A stretch of 64,000 nucleotides of DNA from Thalassotalea atypica. GTDB lineage: Bacteria; Pseudomonadota; Gammaproteobacteria; Enterobacterales; Alteromonadaceae. Location: positions 3,596,001 through 3,660,000 of the forward strand of contig NZ_AP027364.1 of assembly GCF_030295975.1 (NCBI RefSeq), given 5' to 3'. Made by a program: the position numbers and the translations under genes. Under the pieces are notes generated by a model, which was not told the DNA's origin, did not search any database, and saw nothing but the letters and a program-made list of their open reading frames with translations. Positions 48,155-58,608 of the stretch are shown piece by piece (within the stretch, counting starts at the first letter, position 1; each line of letters opens with the position of its first letter).

Positions 48155-49535
48155 GGCGCACCTCATTAACTGCGAGTACTTCGCGCACGAACACTTCACC
48201 ACGTTCACTAAAGTTTTTAAACATGTCGATGCTTGCGCACGCTGGTGACAATAGAACAATGTCTCCTGAACGCGCTAGTTCTTTAGCTTTAGCTACCGCT
48301 AAGCGTAAATCAGCAACATTGATACTGTTGTCATGTAAAGCCGCTATTTTTTGCCCGTCTTTACCCAAAGTGATTAAACTATCTACCCATTCAGTCAATG
48401 GTGGTACTAGTGGTGTAAAGTCAGCCCCTTTTCCTTCACCGCCCGCAATCAATATTAGCCGTTGTGAATCATTAATTGTCGAGGCTAGCCCATTGATAGC
48501 CGCTATCGTAGCGCCTACATTGGTTGCCTTAGAGTCATTAATCCACAAGATACCGTCGGCGCTTTTTACCGGCTGACAGCGATGCGGCAGTGTTTCAAAT
48601 GAGGTTAGTACTTTAACCATTTCCTTTATAGGCCAACCAACACTTTGACCTATCGCCAAGGCAGTTAAGCAATTTAGCGCATTGTGCATGCCTGCGATAG
48701 GTAAATCACGAATCGATATTAAAGGACTTACGCCATAGAATAGCCATATTTCGTCTTTGCAGTTATCTAAACCAAACTCTCCCATTGCTGGCTTATCACT
48801 TCCTATCGATGTGACAACCGCAGGCTCTGAGTGACTGAGAATGGACCTTGAAGCGGTTGGTATGGTAGCTTCATCATCACGATTATAAATCGCTGTACGG
48901 CATTGCTGATAGATTCGCTGTTTTATTGCACCATAGTTATTCATATCGTGATGTCTATCTAGATGATCATCACTTAAATTAAGCATCGCGCCAGCAACAG
49001 CGTCCATACTCGTCATGGTTTCTAGTTGGAAACTAGATAATTCAAGAATAAGCAGCTCAGGCTGTTCATCGATGGTATCTAGTACTGGTACTCCAACATT
49101 ACCGCCAAGCTGTGTGCTGTGCCCCAGCTGTTTACCGATATGATCAACAAGAGAAACCACTGTTGATTTACCGTTTGAGCCCGTTACTGCAACAGTCGGT
49201 GTTTGAGTCAGGCGACAATAAAGCTCGACATCACCCCATACTTGACAACTAGGAGAAATTGACTGATTTATCCCTGATGATTCTAAATCAATACCTGGGC
49301 TTACCAGCAAGATTTCAGCGCGTTCAATGAGTGACTGATCCCAATGCCCTTGAACTAAGGTGGCCTCAGGATACTGCCTACTAAAGATTTCTTCTTCAAC
49401 AATATCGTCACGACTGTCATTTACCGCAAAAACAAACTGATGCGCGCTTAAAAAACGCACAAAAGACATCCCTGTTAGGCCAAGACCTAACACGACTATC
49501 TGTTTATTTCTTAATTGCGATAAACTATCCATCAA
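48144..49535 (-). CDS. murD: UDP-N-acetylmuramoylalanine-D-glutamate ligase
   Basis: MurD adds D-Glu to UDP-MurNAc-L-Ala. The 463 residues include VLGLGLTGMSFVRF at the N terminus, the P-loop AVTGSNGKSTVVSL near 115, the LSDDHLDRH metal region and the C-terminal LLSPACASIDMFKNFSERG. It is 4 bp downstream of mraY. Confidence 0.96.
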   Translation of the reverse strand: MMDSLSQLRNKQIVVLGLGLTGMSFVRFLSAHQFVFAVNDSRDDIVEEEIFSRQYPEATLVQGHWDQSLIERAEILLVSPGIDLESSGINQSISPSCQVWGDVELYCRLTQTPTVAVTGSNGKSTVVSLVDHIGKQLGHSTQLGGNVGVPVLDTIDEQPELLILELSSFQLETMTSMDAVAGAMLNLSDDHLDRHHDMNNYGAIKQRIYQQCRTAIYNRDDEATIPTASRSILSHSEPAVVTSIGSDKPAMGEFGLDNCKDEIWLFYGVSPLISIRDLPIAGMHNALNCLTALAIGQSVGWPIKEMVKVLTSFETLPHRCQPVKSADGILWINDSKATNVGATIAAINGLASTINDSQRLILIAGGEGKGADFTPLVPPLTEWVDSLITLGKDGQKIAALHDNSINVADLRLAVAKAKELARSGDIVLLSPACASIDMFKNFSERGEVFVREVLAVNEVRHDS

Positions 49536-49539
49536 GTCC

Positions 49540-50622
49540 TTATCTCAACTTCAACGTCGCTAAACCAATCAACACTAACACCAACGAAATAATCCAAAAA
49601 CGCACAATAACGCGCGGCTCTGGCCATCCTTTTAGTTCATAATGATGATGAATAGGTGCCATTCTAAAAATTCGTTCGCCTCGCAATTTATACGAGCCAA
49701 CTTGTAAAATAACCGATAGGGTTTCCATCACAAAAACGCCACCCATGATAAACAACACCAGTTCTTGTCGAACTAAAACTGCGATAACACCTAATGCCGC
49801 GCCAAGTGCTAACGAGCCAACATCGCCCATAAAAACTTGCGCTGGATAAGTGTTAAACCATAAAAAACCAAGACCTGCACCAACGATGGCGGTACATACC
49901 ACCACTAATTCGCTGGTCATGGAAATATGGGGAATGTTTAAATACGTTGAGAAATTGGCGTTACCTGTCATGTAAGCAAAAACTGCAAAAGCACCAGCAA
50001 CCATAATGGTAGGTACAATCGCAAGGCCATCTAATCCGTCGGTTAAGTTAACAGCATTGCTGGTCCCCACAATGACAAAATAGGTCAATATAATGTAAAT
50101 CAAGCCAAGTTGAGGCATCACGTCTTTAACAAATGGGATCAATAACGAGGTTTCTGCAGGATCTTGTGCCATGGCATACAAGAATATTGCTGTAGATAAA
50201 CCAATCACGGTTTGCCAGAAATACTTCCACCTTGCTATCAGACCATTCGAGTCTTTTCGAATCACTTTTCTATAATCATCAACAAAGCCAATGATACCAA
50301 AGCTCACCACAACAAATAGCACAACTAAAACATAACGATTGCTTAAATCAGCCCAAAGCAACACGCTTGATACAATCGCCGCTAGAATTAAAATCCCACC
50401 CATTGTAGGTGTGCCAGACTTTGACAAATGACTCTCTGGTCCATCATCTCTAACCGTTTGGCCTATTTGCATACGCTGTAAATAGCGGATTAGTTTAGGA
50501 CCAAAATACAAAGACATCACCAGTGCTGTCAGCGTGCTGATGATCGCTCTAAAGGTCAGGTATGAAAATACATTAAACCCGGAATAATACTGTGTGAGGT
50601 ACTCGCTCAACCAAAATAACAT
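49540..50622 (-). CDS. mraY: Phospho-N-acetylmuramoyl-pentapeptide transferase MraY
   Basis: MraY makes lipid I from UDP-MurNAc-pentapeptide and undecaprenyl phosphate. The 360 residues equal the E. coli length, with about ten helices and the motifs [21 protein letters not shown] (the Asp pair), [13 protein letters not shown] and the C-terminal [16 protein letters not shown]. Its first base overlaps the murF stop. Confidence 0.98.
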   Translation of the reverse strand: MLFWLSEYLTQYYSGFNVFSYLTFRAIISTLTALVMSLYFGPKLIRYLQRMQIGQTVRDDGPESHLSKSGTPTMGGILILAAIVSSVLLWADLSNRYVLVVLFVVVSFGIIGFVDDYRKVIRKDSNGLIARWKYFWQTVIGLSTAIFLYAMAQDPAETSLLIPFVKDVMPQLGLIYIILTYFVIVGTSNAVNLTDGLDGLAIVPTIMVAGAFAVFAYMTGNANFSTYLNIPHISMTSELVVVCTAIVGAGLGFLWFNTYPAQVFMGDVGSLALGAALGVIAVLVRQELVLFIMGGVFVMETLSVILQVGSYKLRGERIFRMAPIHHHYELKGWPEPRVIVRFWIISLVLVLIGLATLKLR

Positions 50623-52007
50623 TACGCGTGCTCCTCAGTTTGCTTGGCATTCTTCCAAGCAATAATATCTTGTACTACGTGCTCCATATGCGCACTGCGC
50701 GAACCTTTAACTAAAATTGATATTTGCTGTGATTGCTTACCCAACACTTCATATAAATGCATCAGCAATTGCTCACGAGAGCTAAAATGTTGACCATCCT
50801 CTTTAAATGCATCTGCCGTACTTTGACTCAACACGCCTAAAGTTAATAAGCAATTGATGCCAAGTTCTTTCGCATACTCGCCTACTTCTTGATGATACAT
50901 ACGTGCATCTGAGCCAAGTTCGGCCATATCCCCTAACACCAATACACGATAACCTGCGTAGTTAGCCAGTAACTCAGTAGCTGCTTTGATAGATTCAACA
51001 TTGGCATTGTAGCTATCATCAATTAACTTAAAATCGTCGCCCAACTGATAGAGGTTTAAACGACCTTTAACCGGTTCCATTTGTGCCAAGCCTAAACGCA
51101 CATCGTCCAAACTCGCGCCGCATTCAATTGCAATAGCCGCTGCGGCTACCGCATTACAGACATTGTGTTTTCCAGGGATAACCAATTGGATATATGTAGA
51201 GCCAACATGGGTATGTAATTTAAAATTTGCACAACCGTCTTCATCTAGTTCAACATCAGAGCTATAACTATCAGATTTGGTATTACAAGAAAATTTACGG
51301 ACGTTTTTATCGGTTAAACGCCATTGCCATTTGTTCGCTAACTTGCAATCTTGGTTGTAAATGGCAACACCATGTTGAGGTAAACCTTCAAATATTTCAC
51401 CTTTCGCTCTCGCAACACCACATAAGTCCCCAAACCCTTCTAAATGCGCTGCAGCAATATTATTGATAATAGCGACATCAGGTTTAACCAACTCCGTGGT
51501 ATAAGCTATTTCACCGATATGGTTAGCACCCATTTCGATAACGGCAAAATCGTGTTCAGGCGTAAGTCGCATCAGCGTCAACGGTACGCCAATATCATTA
51601 TTAAAATTGCCTTGTGTCGCTAGTACATTCCCTAATCGCGAAAGAATTGCAGCGACCATTTCCTTGACGGTGGTTTTACCGCTACTGCCAGTTATCCCAA
51701 CGGTTTTAGGTGCTGATTTTACTTTAATAAACGCACCTATTTTACCTAGCGCAATACGTGTATCTTTGACTATAATTTGCGGTAAGGCTGAATCTACCTG
51801 ATGATCGACGACGAGCGCACTGGCACCTAAATTAGAAACTTGTTCTATAAATCGGTGACCGTCAAAATTGGGGCCTTTTAGGGCTAAAAATACATCATCT
51901 TTTTTCAGCGCTCGGCTATCAGTGCCAACGTGACCGATAGTAAAGTCTTTTCCAACTAGTTGGCCATCAACTGCTAGAGACAATTCGGATAACAATAATG
52001 GGATCAT
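50622..52007 (-). CDS. murF: UDP-MurNAc-tripeptide D-alanyl-D-alanine ligase MurF
   Basis: MurF adds D-Ala-D-Ala, the product of Ddl, to complete the pentapeptide. The 461 residues have the N-terminal [18 protein letters not shown], the P-loop [14 protein letters not shown] near 105, [12 protein letters not shown] and the C-terminal [14 protein letters not shown]. It overlaps murE by 4 bp. Confidence 0.97.
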   Translation of the reverse strand: MIPLLLSELSLAVDGQLVGKDFTIGHVGTDSRALKKDDVFLALKGPNFDGHRFIEQVSNLGASALVVDHQVDSALPQIIVKDTRIALGKIGAFIKVKSAPKTVGITGSSGKTTVKEMVAAILSRLGNVLATQGNFNNDIGVPLTLMRLTPEHDFAVIEMGANHIGEIAYTTELVKPDVAIINNIAAAHLEGFGDLCGVARAKGEIFEGLPQHGVAIYNQDCKLANKWQWRLTDKNVRKFSCNTKSDSYSSDVELDEDGCANFKLHTHVGSTYIQLVIPGKHNVCNAVAAAAIAIECGASLDDVRLGLAQMEPVKGRLNLYQLGDDFKLIDDSYNANVESIKAATELLANYAGYRVLVLGDMAELGSDARMYHQEVGEYAKELGINCLLTLGVLSQSTADAFKEDGQHFSSREQLLMHLYEVLGKQSQQISILVKGSRSAHMEHVVQDIIAWKNAKQTEEHA

Positions 52008-53521
52008 GCACTTGCCCCTTGTTTATATATTGACTTCACCAATTTTCTTTCACTGTATTCAATTATTTCGTTTCCAATTTGAATGGTATCTTCGTGCCCT
52101 TTGCCAGCAAGCAATACCATGTCTTTTTCATTTGCATTAGCTAAAGTTGCTTTAACCGCTTGCGCACGATCGAGCATCACTGTGATTTTTTCTGGCTGCT
52201 TACAACCGGACAGAATATCGTTAACAATAAGCTCTGGAGCTTCATTGCGAGGATTATCGTTGGTCACCACTAAATGATCGGCAAACTGCTCAGCGATATC
52301 TCCCATCAAGGCGCGTTTACCTTGATCTCTATCGCCACCACAACCAAAAACAAGCCAAAGTTCACCTTGGCAATGTTGGCGACATGCTTTTAATGCGTTT
52401 TCTAAGGCATCGGGCGTATGGGCATAATCAACGATGCACGTAGCAAGAGTTTCGCCATCAAACGTTTCCATACGCCCATCACAAGGTGTAATGTTGGGGA
52501 GCACATCAACAATATCGTTAAGTGTAATACCGCTTGCCCGCAATACGGCGATGGCCGCTAGCAAGTTTTCCGCATTAAAGTCACCAATAAGCTTCGATTT
52601 TACTTGAAAACTGCCTTGTTCAGTTTCAAGGGTAAATTGTAACCCTGTCTGCCCGTGAACTATATCGGCCGCTCGCACGTAAGTGCGATAGGAACTGATA
52701 CTTTCATCTCGACCAAACACCGTCAGTTTTTCAAGTGTATTGTTGTCGTTTAGCCATGCTTTTGCATATTCATCATCACCATTTACTACTGCATATTGTG
52801 CTGGATTTTTGATAAACAGTTTAAATTTAGCGCTCGCGTATGCTTCCATACTCCCGTGATAATCAAGATGGTCACGAGATAAATTAGTAAACACTGCAAT
52901 ATCCATCATCTCAGGGCTAACGCGATGCTGGTCCAATGCATGAGAGGATACTTCCATCACCACATGTTTAATGTCTTGCTGCTTGAACTTCGCCAACAAA
53001 GCACTTAGCTCTGTGGGTCCTGGGGTGGTATTTTTAATCGGCGTAAGTGCACCAATTCTCCCCGCTCCTGTGGTGCCAATAACAGCACTTGGGTAAGACA
53101 ATGCATCAAAGCAATTTGCGAGTATTTGGGTCGTACTGGTTTTACCGTTTGTACCCGTTACACCGATCATATTCATTGAGCGATGTGGGTAACCATAATA
53201 ATGTTGGGCTAGCGAAATAAGGTGTTTATCCAATTCAAAAAATTGAATCACATCAATTTTGTTTCCATCGATTACACGTTCAATGATATTACCGTGCTGC
53301 TGTACACTATGACACTGGCCAATGACAAGTACGGCTCCTTGCTCTAGTGCTGAATCAATATATTGGCGACCATCTTCTAAGCTACCGCTTATTGCGCAAA
53401 ACACAGAGTCAGTCGTCACTTCTCGGCTATCATTTACTAAGCCATTTGAGGCAATCTCCGCAATATGAATATTAAACTGAGCCAGCGCAGAAGCAATTGA
53501 ATAAATAGGCAGGTTAGGCAT
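52004..53521 (-). CDS. murE: UDP-MurNAc-dipeptide-meso-diaminopimelate ligase MurE
   Basis: MurE adds the third residue of the stem peptide. The 505 residues show VNDSREVTTDSVFCAISG, the P-loop GVTGTNGKTSTTQ near 120 and the motif DNPRNEAP near 415. DNPR is the signature of meso-diaminopimelate-specific enzymes and fits a Gram-negative wall. It overlaps ftsI by 8 bp. Confidence 0.97.
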   Translation of the reverse strand: MPNLPIYSIASALAQFNIHIAEIASNGLVNDSREVTTDSVFCAISGSLEDGRQYIDSALEQGAVLVIGQCHSVQQHGNIIERVIDGNKIDVIQFFELDKHLISLAQHYYGYPHRSMNMIGVTGTNGKTSTTQILANCFDALSYPSAVIGTTGAGRIGALTPIKNTTPGPTELSALLAKFKQQDIKHVVMEVSSHALDQHRVSPEMMDIAVFTNLSRDHLDYHGSMEAYASAKFKLFIKNPAQYAVVNGDDEYAKAWLNDNNTLEKLTVFGRDESISSYRTYVRAADIVHGQTGLQFTLETEQGSFQVKSKLIGDFNAENLLAAIAVLRASGITLNDIVDVLPNITPCDGRMETFDGETLATCIVDYAHTPDALENALKACRQHCQGELWLVFGCGGDRDQGKRALMGDIAEQFADHLVVTNDNPRNEAPELIVNDILSGCKQPEKITVMLDRAQAVKATLANANEKDMVLLAGKGHEDTIQIGNEIIEYSERKLVKSIYKQGASA

Positions 53522-55256
53522 TATCCAGCTCCTTACGTGAAGTGGACTTTACCGCTACTTTGTTCAACTGAGGTGCAATATTTAGCACTTGTAATGCGCC
53601 TTTCATGACACGAGAAAATACCGGTGCGGCAACATCTCCTCCATGATATAAGTCGCCTCCAGGCTCATTTATCACTACAACGACCACAACTTTAGGGTCG
53701 TCGATTGGCGCCATGCCAGCGAAAAGACCGACATAATCATTTCCGTAACCACCGGCAACAGCTTTAATACTGGTACCTGTTTTACCGCCGACGCGATAAC
53801 CGTCTACTTGTGCTTTTTTGGCGCCTTTTTCAACAACACCTTCCAGCATTAATCGTAAATCAGCAGTTAAATTTTCTGAAAACAGACGTTCCCCTTCAAC
53901 CGGACGGTCTACTTTGGTAATCGAAAATGGACGTTTAATACCACCATTTGCCACCGTTGCGTAAAAGCGAGCCAATTGCATTGGCGTAATCGCCAAGTTA
54001 TAGCCATAGGATAAACTGGCCAGTTCATGCTGTGACCAGCGATTGCGATCTGACATCATGCCGCTGCTTTCACCCACTAAACCGCTACCCGTATCTTCGG
54101 AAAAACCGACTTCAAAAAATTTATCAATTAAATATTCTTTTGGCATCGCTAGCGCAAGTTTTGCTGTGCCCATGTTTGAAGAGTGAATTAAAATCTCTTC
54201 CATGGTTAACTCGCCACGATTAATAGGATCGCCAATACGTCGACCGCCCAAGCGCATCCAGCCAGGACTGGTATTAACAACAGTTCCTGCATCAGCAATG
54301 CCAAATTCCATCGCTGTCAGCAACGACAACGGCTTCATAGTAGAACCCGGTTCAAACATATCGGTAATAGCGCGATTTCGAATGCGATTGGCTGGCGTAT
54401 TACCGCGATTATTTGGATTGTAAGAAGGACTATTCACCAATGAAAGTAACTCGCCAGTTTCAACGTCAACTACAATGACCGAGCCCGACGTAGCTTTAAA
54501 TGCTCTAACCGCCCCTTTTAATTCGCGATACGCTATCGCCTGAATACGTTGGTCGATACTTAAGGTTAAATCTTTTGGCGGCTGTGCTTCCTCGACAGAT
54601 AGAATTTCAATTTTTCTGCCCTTAGCATCTTTACGAAACTTCTTCGCGCCACCTTTACCAGTTAACAACGCATCATAAACACGTTCAATGCCTTCAATGC
54701 CTTTATCATCAACGTTAGTAAAGCCGACAAGATGTGCACTAATTTCGCCAGCAGGATAGAAACGCTTCGATTCTTTTCTTAAGTGTATGCCTGGAATTTT
54801 TAATTCTTTGATGTAATTCGCCATGACTGGCGATACTTGACGCTCAACGTAAACGAAACGTTTGTTGGGCTGACGGACGATACGACTAGTCAGTTTATTA
54901 ACGTCTTGACCCAACACATCAGCAAGCGCACGCCAATGTTCAACCATAGCTAAGCCGTTTTTGTCCATCACCACCTTAGGATCAGCCCAGACGGTTTCTA
55001 CAGGAACACTGACTGCTAACTCTGTACCATTACGATCAACAATAGAGCCTCTTTGTACGGTTTTAGCAGCTGTTCTTAGCGAACGCATATCGCCTTGTTT
55101 TTTCAACATGTCAGGTTCAATCACCTGAATATATGCTGTTCTGGCCATTAAACCACAATAAATAAGCGCGACAATGCCAAGCACAACATAAAACCGCCAT
55201 GCAACGGTTGTTGGCTTTTGATTAAGTCTTCTTTTCTTTTCAGTCGCGGTTGTCAT
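53514..55256 (-). CDS. ftsI: Septal transpeptidase FtsI (PBP3)
   Basis: FtsI is the class B penicillin-binding protein that cross-links septal peptidoglycan. The 580 residues have one N-terminal membrane helix at about 22-40, a pedestal domain with RGSIVDRNG, and the transpeptidase domain. Its active-site motifs are SxxK (GSTMKPLS) near 303, SSN near 358 and KTG (GGKTGTS) near 494. It overlaps ftsL by 4 bp and murE by 8 bp. Confidence 0.97.
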   Translation of the reverse strand: MTTATEKKRRLNQKPTTVAWRFYVVLGIVALIYCGLMARTAYIQVIEPDMLKKQGDMRSLRTAAKTVQRGSIVDRNGTELAVSVPVETVWADPKVVMDKNGLAMVEHWRALADVLGQDVNKLTSRIVRQPNKRFVYVERQVSPVMANYIKELKIPGIHLRKESKRFYPAGEISAHLVGFTNVDDKGIEGIERVYDALLTGKGGAKKFRKDAKGRKIEILSVEEAQPPKDLTLSIDQRIQAIAYRELKGAVRAFKATSGSVIVVDVETGELLSLVNSPSYNPNNRGNTPANRIRNRAITDMFEPGSTMKPLSLLTAMEFGIADAGTVVNTSPGWMRLGGRRIGDPINRGELTMEEILIHSSNMGTAKLALAMPKEYLIDKFFEVGFSEDTGSGLVGESSGMMSDRNRWSQHELASLSYGYNLAITPMQLARFYATVANGGIKRPFSITKVDRPVEGERLFSENLTADLRLMLEGVVEKGAKKAQVDGYRVGGKTGTSIKAVAGGYGNDYVGLFAGMAPIDDPKVVVVVVINEPGGDLYHGGDVAAPVFSRVMKGALQVLNIAPQLNKVAVKSTSRKELDNA

Positions 55257-55567
55257 GGTAATTTTATTACAACTTCCGATTTAGCGTCTGGTCGTTTCAT
55301 ATCAAGCATTTTTGATGCTTTAATCTCTATTGCGCTATGTTCTGCCAAACTGTTTTGTTCGATCAAAAGGTTACGCCATTCAATGTCTAATTCGTCTCGT
55401 TCGGTCAGCAGTACTTCTAAGTTACTGGTGGTTTGTCTGTTAACATGGGTGAAATAAATCACCGCCAATGCTGAAAAAACCACTAACGCCAACAATACAT
55501 AAGTCAAAATGTGCTGTTGAATATCATTATAAATATCAACAACTAAGGCTGCATTTTTTGCTGCCAT
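55253..55567 (-). CDS. ftsL: Cell division protein FtsL
   Basis: FtsL is a small bitopic divisome protein that activates FtsWI with FtsB and FtsQ. The 104 residues have a short cytoplasmic start, a transmembrane helix at about 20-40 (ILTYVLLALVVFSALAVIYF) and a heptad-rich periplasmic coiled coil (LEVLLTERDELDIEWRNLL). The sequence is poorly conserved across the family, but size, topology and position between rsmH and ftsI are decisive. Confidence 0.93.
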   Translation of the reverse strand: MAAKNAALVVDIYNDIQQHILTYVLLALVVFSALAVIYFTHVNRQTTSNLEVLLTERDELDIEWRNLLIEQNSLAEHSAIEIKASKMLDMKRPDAKSEVVIKLP

Positions 55568-55569
55568 TT

Positions 55570-56511
55570 TTAGTCATCCAGTCGCTCAGCCACGCGTAGC
55601 ACTGAACTTCTTGATCTTACGTTACGAGTTACTTCATCTTTACTTGGTTTGGTTTTTCGACCCACCAAGTTTAATTTTTTGCCTTTTTGTAATTCAGCTT
55701 CACTGATCGGCATTCCACGTGGTACTTGTCTGCCCTGTGAATGTTTTTTCATGAACTGTTTTACTAACCTATCTTCTAGCGAATGAAAGCTGATAACCGC
55801 CAAACGGCCATCAGTTTTAAGAACATTTAGTGACGCAGCAAGTGCTTTCTCTATTTGATCTAATTCACTATTGATATACATACGAATAGCTTGAAAACTC
55901 CGAGTGGCAGGATGCTTTTTAATTTCACGCTGCGGGGCAGTTTTCTTGATCAACGCCGCAAGTTCACCGGTTCGTGTTAATGGTGACTCTTCACGGCTAT
56001 CGACAATGGCATTAGCAATACGCCATGCATGTTTTTCTTCACCAAAGGTTCTTAATACCCAACTGATGTCTTCTACATCAGCACGCGCAAGCCACTCTGC
56101 TGCTGTCTCACCACGGGTGGTGTCCATTCTCATGTCAAGAGGGCCGTCATTCATGAAGCTAAAGCCGCGCTCTGCAACGTCAAGTTGCGGTGAGGAAACA
56201 CCTAAATCAAATAGGATGCCCGACACTTTGCCAACAATATCATTGCTATTCGCTATCGCTTCTAGCTCGGCGAATCCAAAATGTTCAATTTTAAAGCGAG
56301 CATCATCTTTGAATTTTTCAGCAGCTTCTATTGCCGTAGGATCACGATCGATGGCGATTAAGCGACCTTTATCTGAAAGTTGAGATAAAATTTGAGTTGA
56401 ATGTCCACCTCGGCCAAACGTACAGTCGATGTAGATGCCATCCGGATCGATGGCTAGTGCTTGTATCGCTTCATCGAGCAATACAGAAATATGTGAATTA
56501 TCTGTTGGCAT
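55570..56511 (-). CDS. rsmH: 16S rRNA (cytosine-1402-N4)-methyltransferase RsmH
   Basis: RsmH methylates C1402 in the ribosomal P site with S-adenosylmethionine. The 313 residues equal the E. coli length. Motifs seen are [13 protein letters not shown], the AdoMet motif [12 protein letters not shown] near 27-38, [14 protein letters not shown] near 100 and the C-terminal [10 protein letters not shown]. It lies between mraZ (10 bp) and ftsL (2 bp). Confidence 0.97.
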   Translation of the reverse strand: MPTDNSHISVLLDEAIQALAIDPDGIYIDCTFGRGGHSTQILSQLSDKGRLIAIDRDPTAIEAAEKFKDDARFKIEHFGFAELEAIANSNDIVGKVSGILFDLGVSSPQLDVAERGFSFMNDGPLDMRMDTTRGETAAEWLARADVEDISWVLRTFGEEKHAWRIANAIVDSREESPLTRTGELAALIKKTAPQREIKKHPATRSFQAIRMYINSELDQIEKALAASLNVLKTDGRLAVISFHSLEDRLVKQFMKKHSQGRQVPRGMPISEAELQKGKKLNLVGRKTKPSKDEVTRNVRSRSSVLRVAERLDD

Positions 56512-56521
56512 ATCGTTCTAG

Positions 56522-56980
56522 TTATAATGATAAATCAAGTAATCGTTCGGTTAATTCGATTTCGCCCGCTTGAATTTTGCCAATGCCTTGTTGCATTTGC
56601 GCCTGCCAAGCTGATTCATTCCAAATTTCAAATTTTTTCAATTGCCCTACCAACATAACGCCTTTTTCTAATGACGCGTGTTGACGTAATGGACCATTAA
56701 TCAATAAACGACCGCTTTTATCCATGTCACAATCTGAGGCATTGCCCAGTAACACTTGTTGAAGCAGTCTTTCTTGTGGATTCATACTTGATAAACCACA
56801 AAGTTTTAATTCTATTTCTTCCCATTCAGGGAGCGGATAAAGCAGTAAACAAGGATGCTGGATATCAACGGTACAAACCATTTTTCCTTGGCAATCAGCA
56901 AATAGCTCCTCGCGATACTTCGTTGGCATCGTGATTCTATTTTTGCTGTCGAGCGTAATTGCGCTAGTGCCTCTAAACAT
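56522..56980 (-). CDS. mraZ: Transcriptional regulator MraZ
   Basis: MraZ is a ring-forming AbrB-type regulator that represses the dcw promoter in E. coli. From the ATG at 56980 it has 152 residues, exactly the E. coli length, with two repeated SpoVT/AbrB halves containing DSKNRITMPTKYREEL and DKSGRLLINGPLR. The frame is open 12 codons further, to 57016, but MFRGTSAI is the conserved start and AAGG sits upstream. Three GTGG boxes phased at 10 bp lie 31-57 bp upstream and fit an MraZ operator. Confidence 0.96.
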   Translation of the reverse strand: MFRGTSAITLDSKNRITMPTKYREELFADCQGKMVCTVDIQHPCLLLYPLPEWEEIELKLCGLSSMNPQERLLQQVLLGNASDCDMDKSGRLLINGPLRQHASLEKGVMLVGQLKKFEIWNESAWQAQMQQGIGKIQAGEIELTERLLDLSL

Positions 56981-57010
56981 AACCTTATTTATTTTGTGTG
57001 AATCTTTGAG

Positions 57011-57037
57011 ATCCACAATTACCCACTTTTTTCCACA
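57011..57037 (-). promoter_or_regulatory. MraZ box upstream of mraZ
   Basis: On the minus strand GTGG recurs three times with exact 10-bp phasing (plus-strand CCAC at 57013, 57023 and 57033), read as GTGGA, GTGGG and GTGGA. MraZ sites in E. coli and Mycoplasma are TGGGN repeats separated by 5 bp, so the phasing matches and the core is slightly altered. The rest of 56981-57444 has no gene. Confidence 0.7.
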
Positions 57038-57132
57038 TTTATACAGTTTAGTGATTTATATCAAGATATGTCAAGCAAAGTTTGAACTATTTGATCTGCT
57101 CCGAGACTAGAAAAATCAAGGGGTGCAAGGAA

Positions 57133-57158
57133 GTGGATGAAATTGTGGAAGTTTGTGG
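57133..57158 (+). repeat. Second GTGG cluster, opposite strand
   Basis: GTGG occurs on the plus strand at 57133, 57145 and 57155, spaced 12 and 10 bp, each followed by A. It mirrors the MraZ box about 100 bp away on the other strand. It could be a second MraZ site or chance. Confidence 0.4.
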
Positions 57159-57172
57159 ATCTGTAGCCCAAC

Positions 57173-57196
57173 AAAATGGGGATCATTCCCATTTTT
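57173..57196 (-). terminator. Hairpin between the orphan membrane-protein gene and mraZ
   Basis: AAAATGGG (57173-57180) and CCCATTTT (57188-57195) pair around a 7-nt loop. On the minus strand the stem ends in TTTTG. It may terminate transcription from the gene ending at 57445, about 250 bp upstream, and so insulate the dcw promoter. Confidence 0.45.
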
Positions 57197-57444
57197 AGGG
57201 TTTTTACGTAAAAAAATGTTGGTTCTGTGTCAGAAAATGAATACCTATGATCTAGGAATGACTACAAGCGCTTAATTTTACTTTAATAGAAAAGGTTTCA
57301 CACTCACTTTTAGTTTCATGTTGCTAAAAAGATATTAAACCCACATTCTATAAATATTCGTACTCAAGTTAAATTTAAACTACTAAATACGTTAGCTCAC
57401 CATGAGTCGTAATCTTAAAAGCCAAAGAGAAAACACTTTTGATT

Positions 57445-58461
57445 TCATAGATCCAGTTTTAAATCAGAATATGAAAATTTATATATCTCGTCACTTCCTG
57501 TTTTAGAAAGCTCTGTTGTAGTCTCTGTACCACCTATATAGTTATACTTATTCCTTATAGAATCCTGTCTTAATTTTATAGCGATATCACGTTCTTCTTT
57601 ATATTCTTCAAGCCTGCCAAGGGTAATTTCTTTATCAAGTTTTTTCAGATCTATTCCAAAAGGATTCTTAATAAACTCTCTATCTAGCCCTACAGGGTAG
57701 AAACTAAGTAGTCGGCTTAAATAACCAGTAAAAAAGCTTATATAATAATAAATAGCTTCTGAGTACTTGATTGCTGGCAAATATAGCTCTGCCGTTATCG
57801 GATCATTATTGTGCCTAATCAGATCTAATTCACAGGGTTTAGGGTTGTATGTGATAAAAAGGTCATCACAAAGTTGCCTTAGTTGAACTAGATGACCTAA
57901 CTCAATCATCAAATTCAATATTTTATGATGATGGGAGCCCGTTAGTTCTCCTCCACCTTGATTAAGTACAGAACTGAATTTGATAAAAACCTTATTTAGC
58001 TTTTCTATAACGCCAACATTAAATCTAAAGTCACCATCAATAGCATTCGGGTAAAAATATTCGTGGGATGCTCTAGGCTTTGTGAGGTACTTAGATAAAT
58101 TTTCAGTATCCTCTATGTACTTCTCAAATTGAGATAAATGCTCAAAATAATTGGAAAAACAATTTTGTTGTAACGTTGATTCCAATGACTCTTCCGATTT
58201 TTTGAGCATTTCTTCCGTTAGCTGAGTTCTATAAAAGAGGTTAAGTAAAATTAGTACCGTTATCAGCCCCGAAGAGAGCCAAATGGGTTGCTTAAAATGC
58301 TCAAAGAAGCTTTGGAGGCAAGCTGAATCTTGGCAAAGCGTTAGGGAAAATTGGTAACTGGTAATAGTTACAAACAATGTTATTAAGAATGCAAAGCCAA
58401 AAAGAATAAGCATTCCTATCGAAAGCGGCTGCGTTAAAAAGTGCTTGTTTTTACCTGCCAT
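57445..58461 (-). CDS. Orphan membrane protein with two N-terminal helices, unknown function
   Basis: I do not recognise this 338-residue protein. Two membrane helices lie at about 14-36 and 58-77 with a short, probably periplasmic loop holding two cysteines (LCQDSACLQ). The rest is a charged, largely helical cytoplasmic domain with aromatic clusters (FSNYFEHLSQFEKYIE, AIYYYISFFTGYLSRLL) and a GSHHHK motif. AAGGAAA precedes the ATG. The two-helix-plus-helical-domain plan recalls some putative phage-resistance membrane proteins, but I see no decisive motif. It sits between the dcw cluster and fbpABC and looks like an accessory insertion, with AT-rich DNA around it. Confidence 0.75.
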   Translation of the reverse strand: MAGKNKHFLTQPLSIGMLILFGFAFLITLFVTITSYQFSLTLCQDSACLQSFFEHFKQPIWLSSGLITVLILLNLFYRTQLTEEMLKKSEESLESTLQQNCFSNYFEHLSQFEKYIEDTENLSKYLTKPRASHEYFYPNAIDGDFRFNVGVIEKLNKVFIKFSSVLNQGGGELTGSHHHKILNLMIELGHLVQLRQLCDDLFITYNPKPCELDLIRHNNDPITAELYLPAIKYSEAIYYYISFFTGYLSRLLSFYPVGLDREFIKNPFGIDLKKLDKEITLGRLEEYKEERDIAIKLRQDSIRNKYNYIGGTETTTELSKTGSDEIYKFSYSDLKLDL

Positions 58462-58608
58462 TATGTTTCCTTACATACACGGGATTTGCGTCATGCTCAA
58501 CCTATGAACCTATACGAAACATTATCTATACTGATTTAAGTATATTCAACATTAAAATTTGATGGGCGCAGCCTATTAAGCTGAAATGTTCAAAGCTATA
58601 AAAAGCAA

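Noticed and set aside
48155-48259. N-terminal extension of FtsW into murD
   Set aside because: The extra 35 residues are Cys-rich and unlike FtsW, and a good ribosome site precedes the ATG at 48154.
57173-57196. Plus-strand terminator upstream of the dcw cluster
   Set aside because: There is no plus-strand gene nearby for it to serve; it is kept only as a possible minus-strand terminator.
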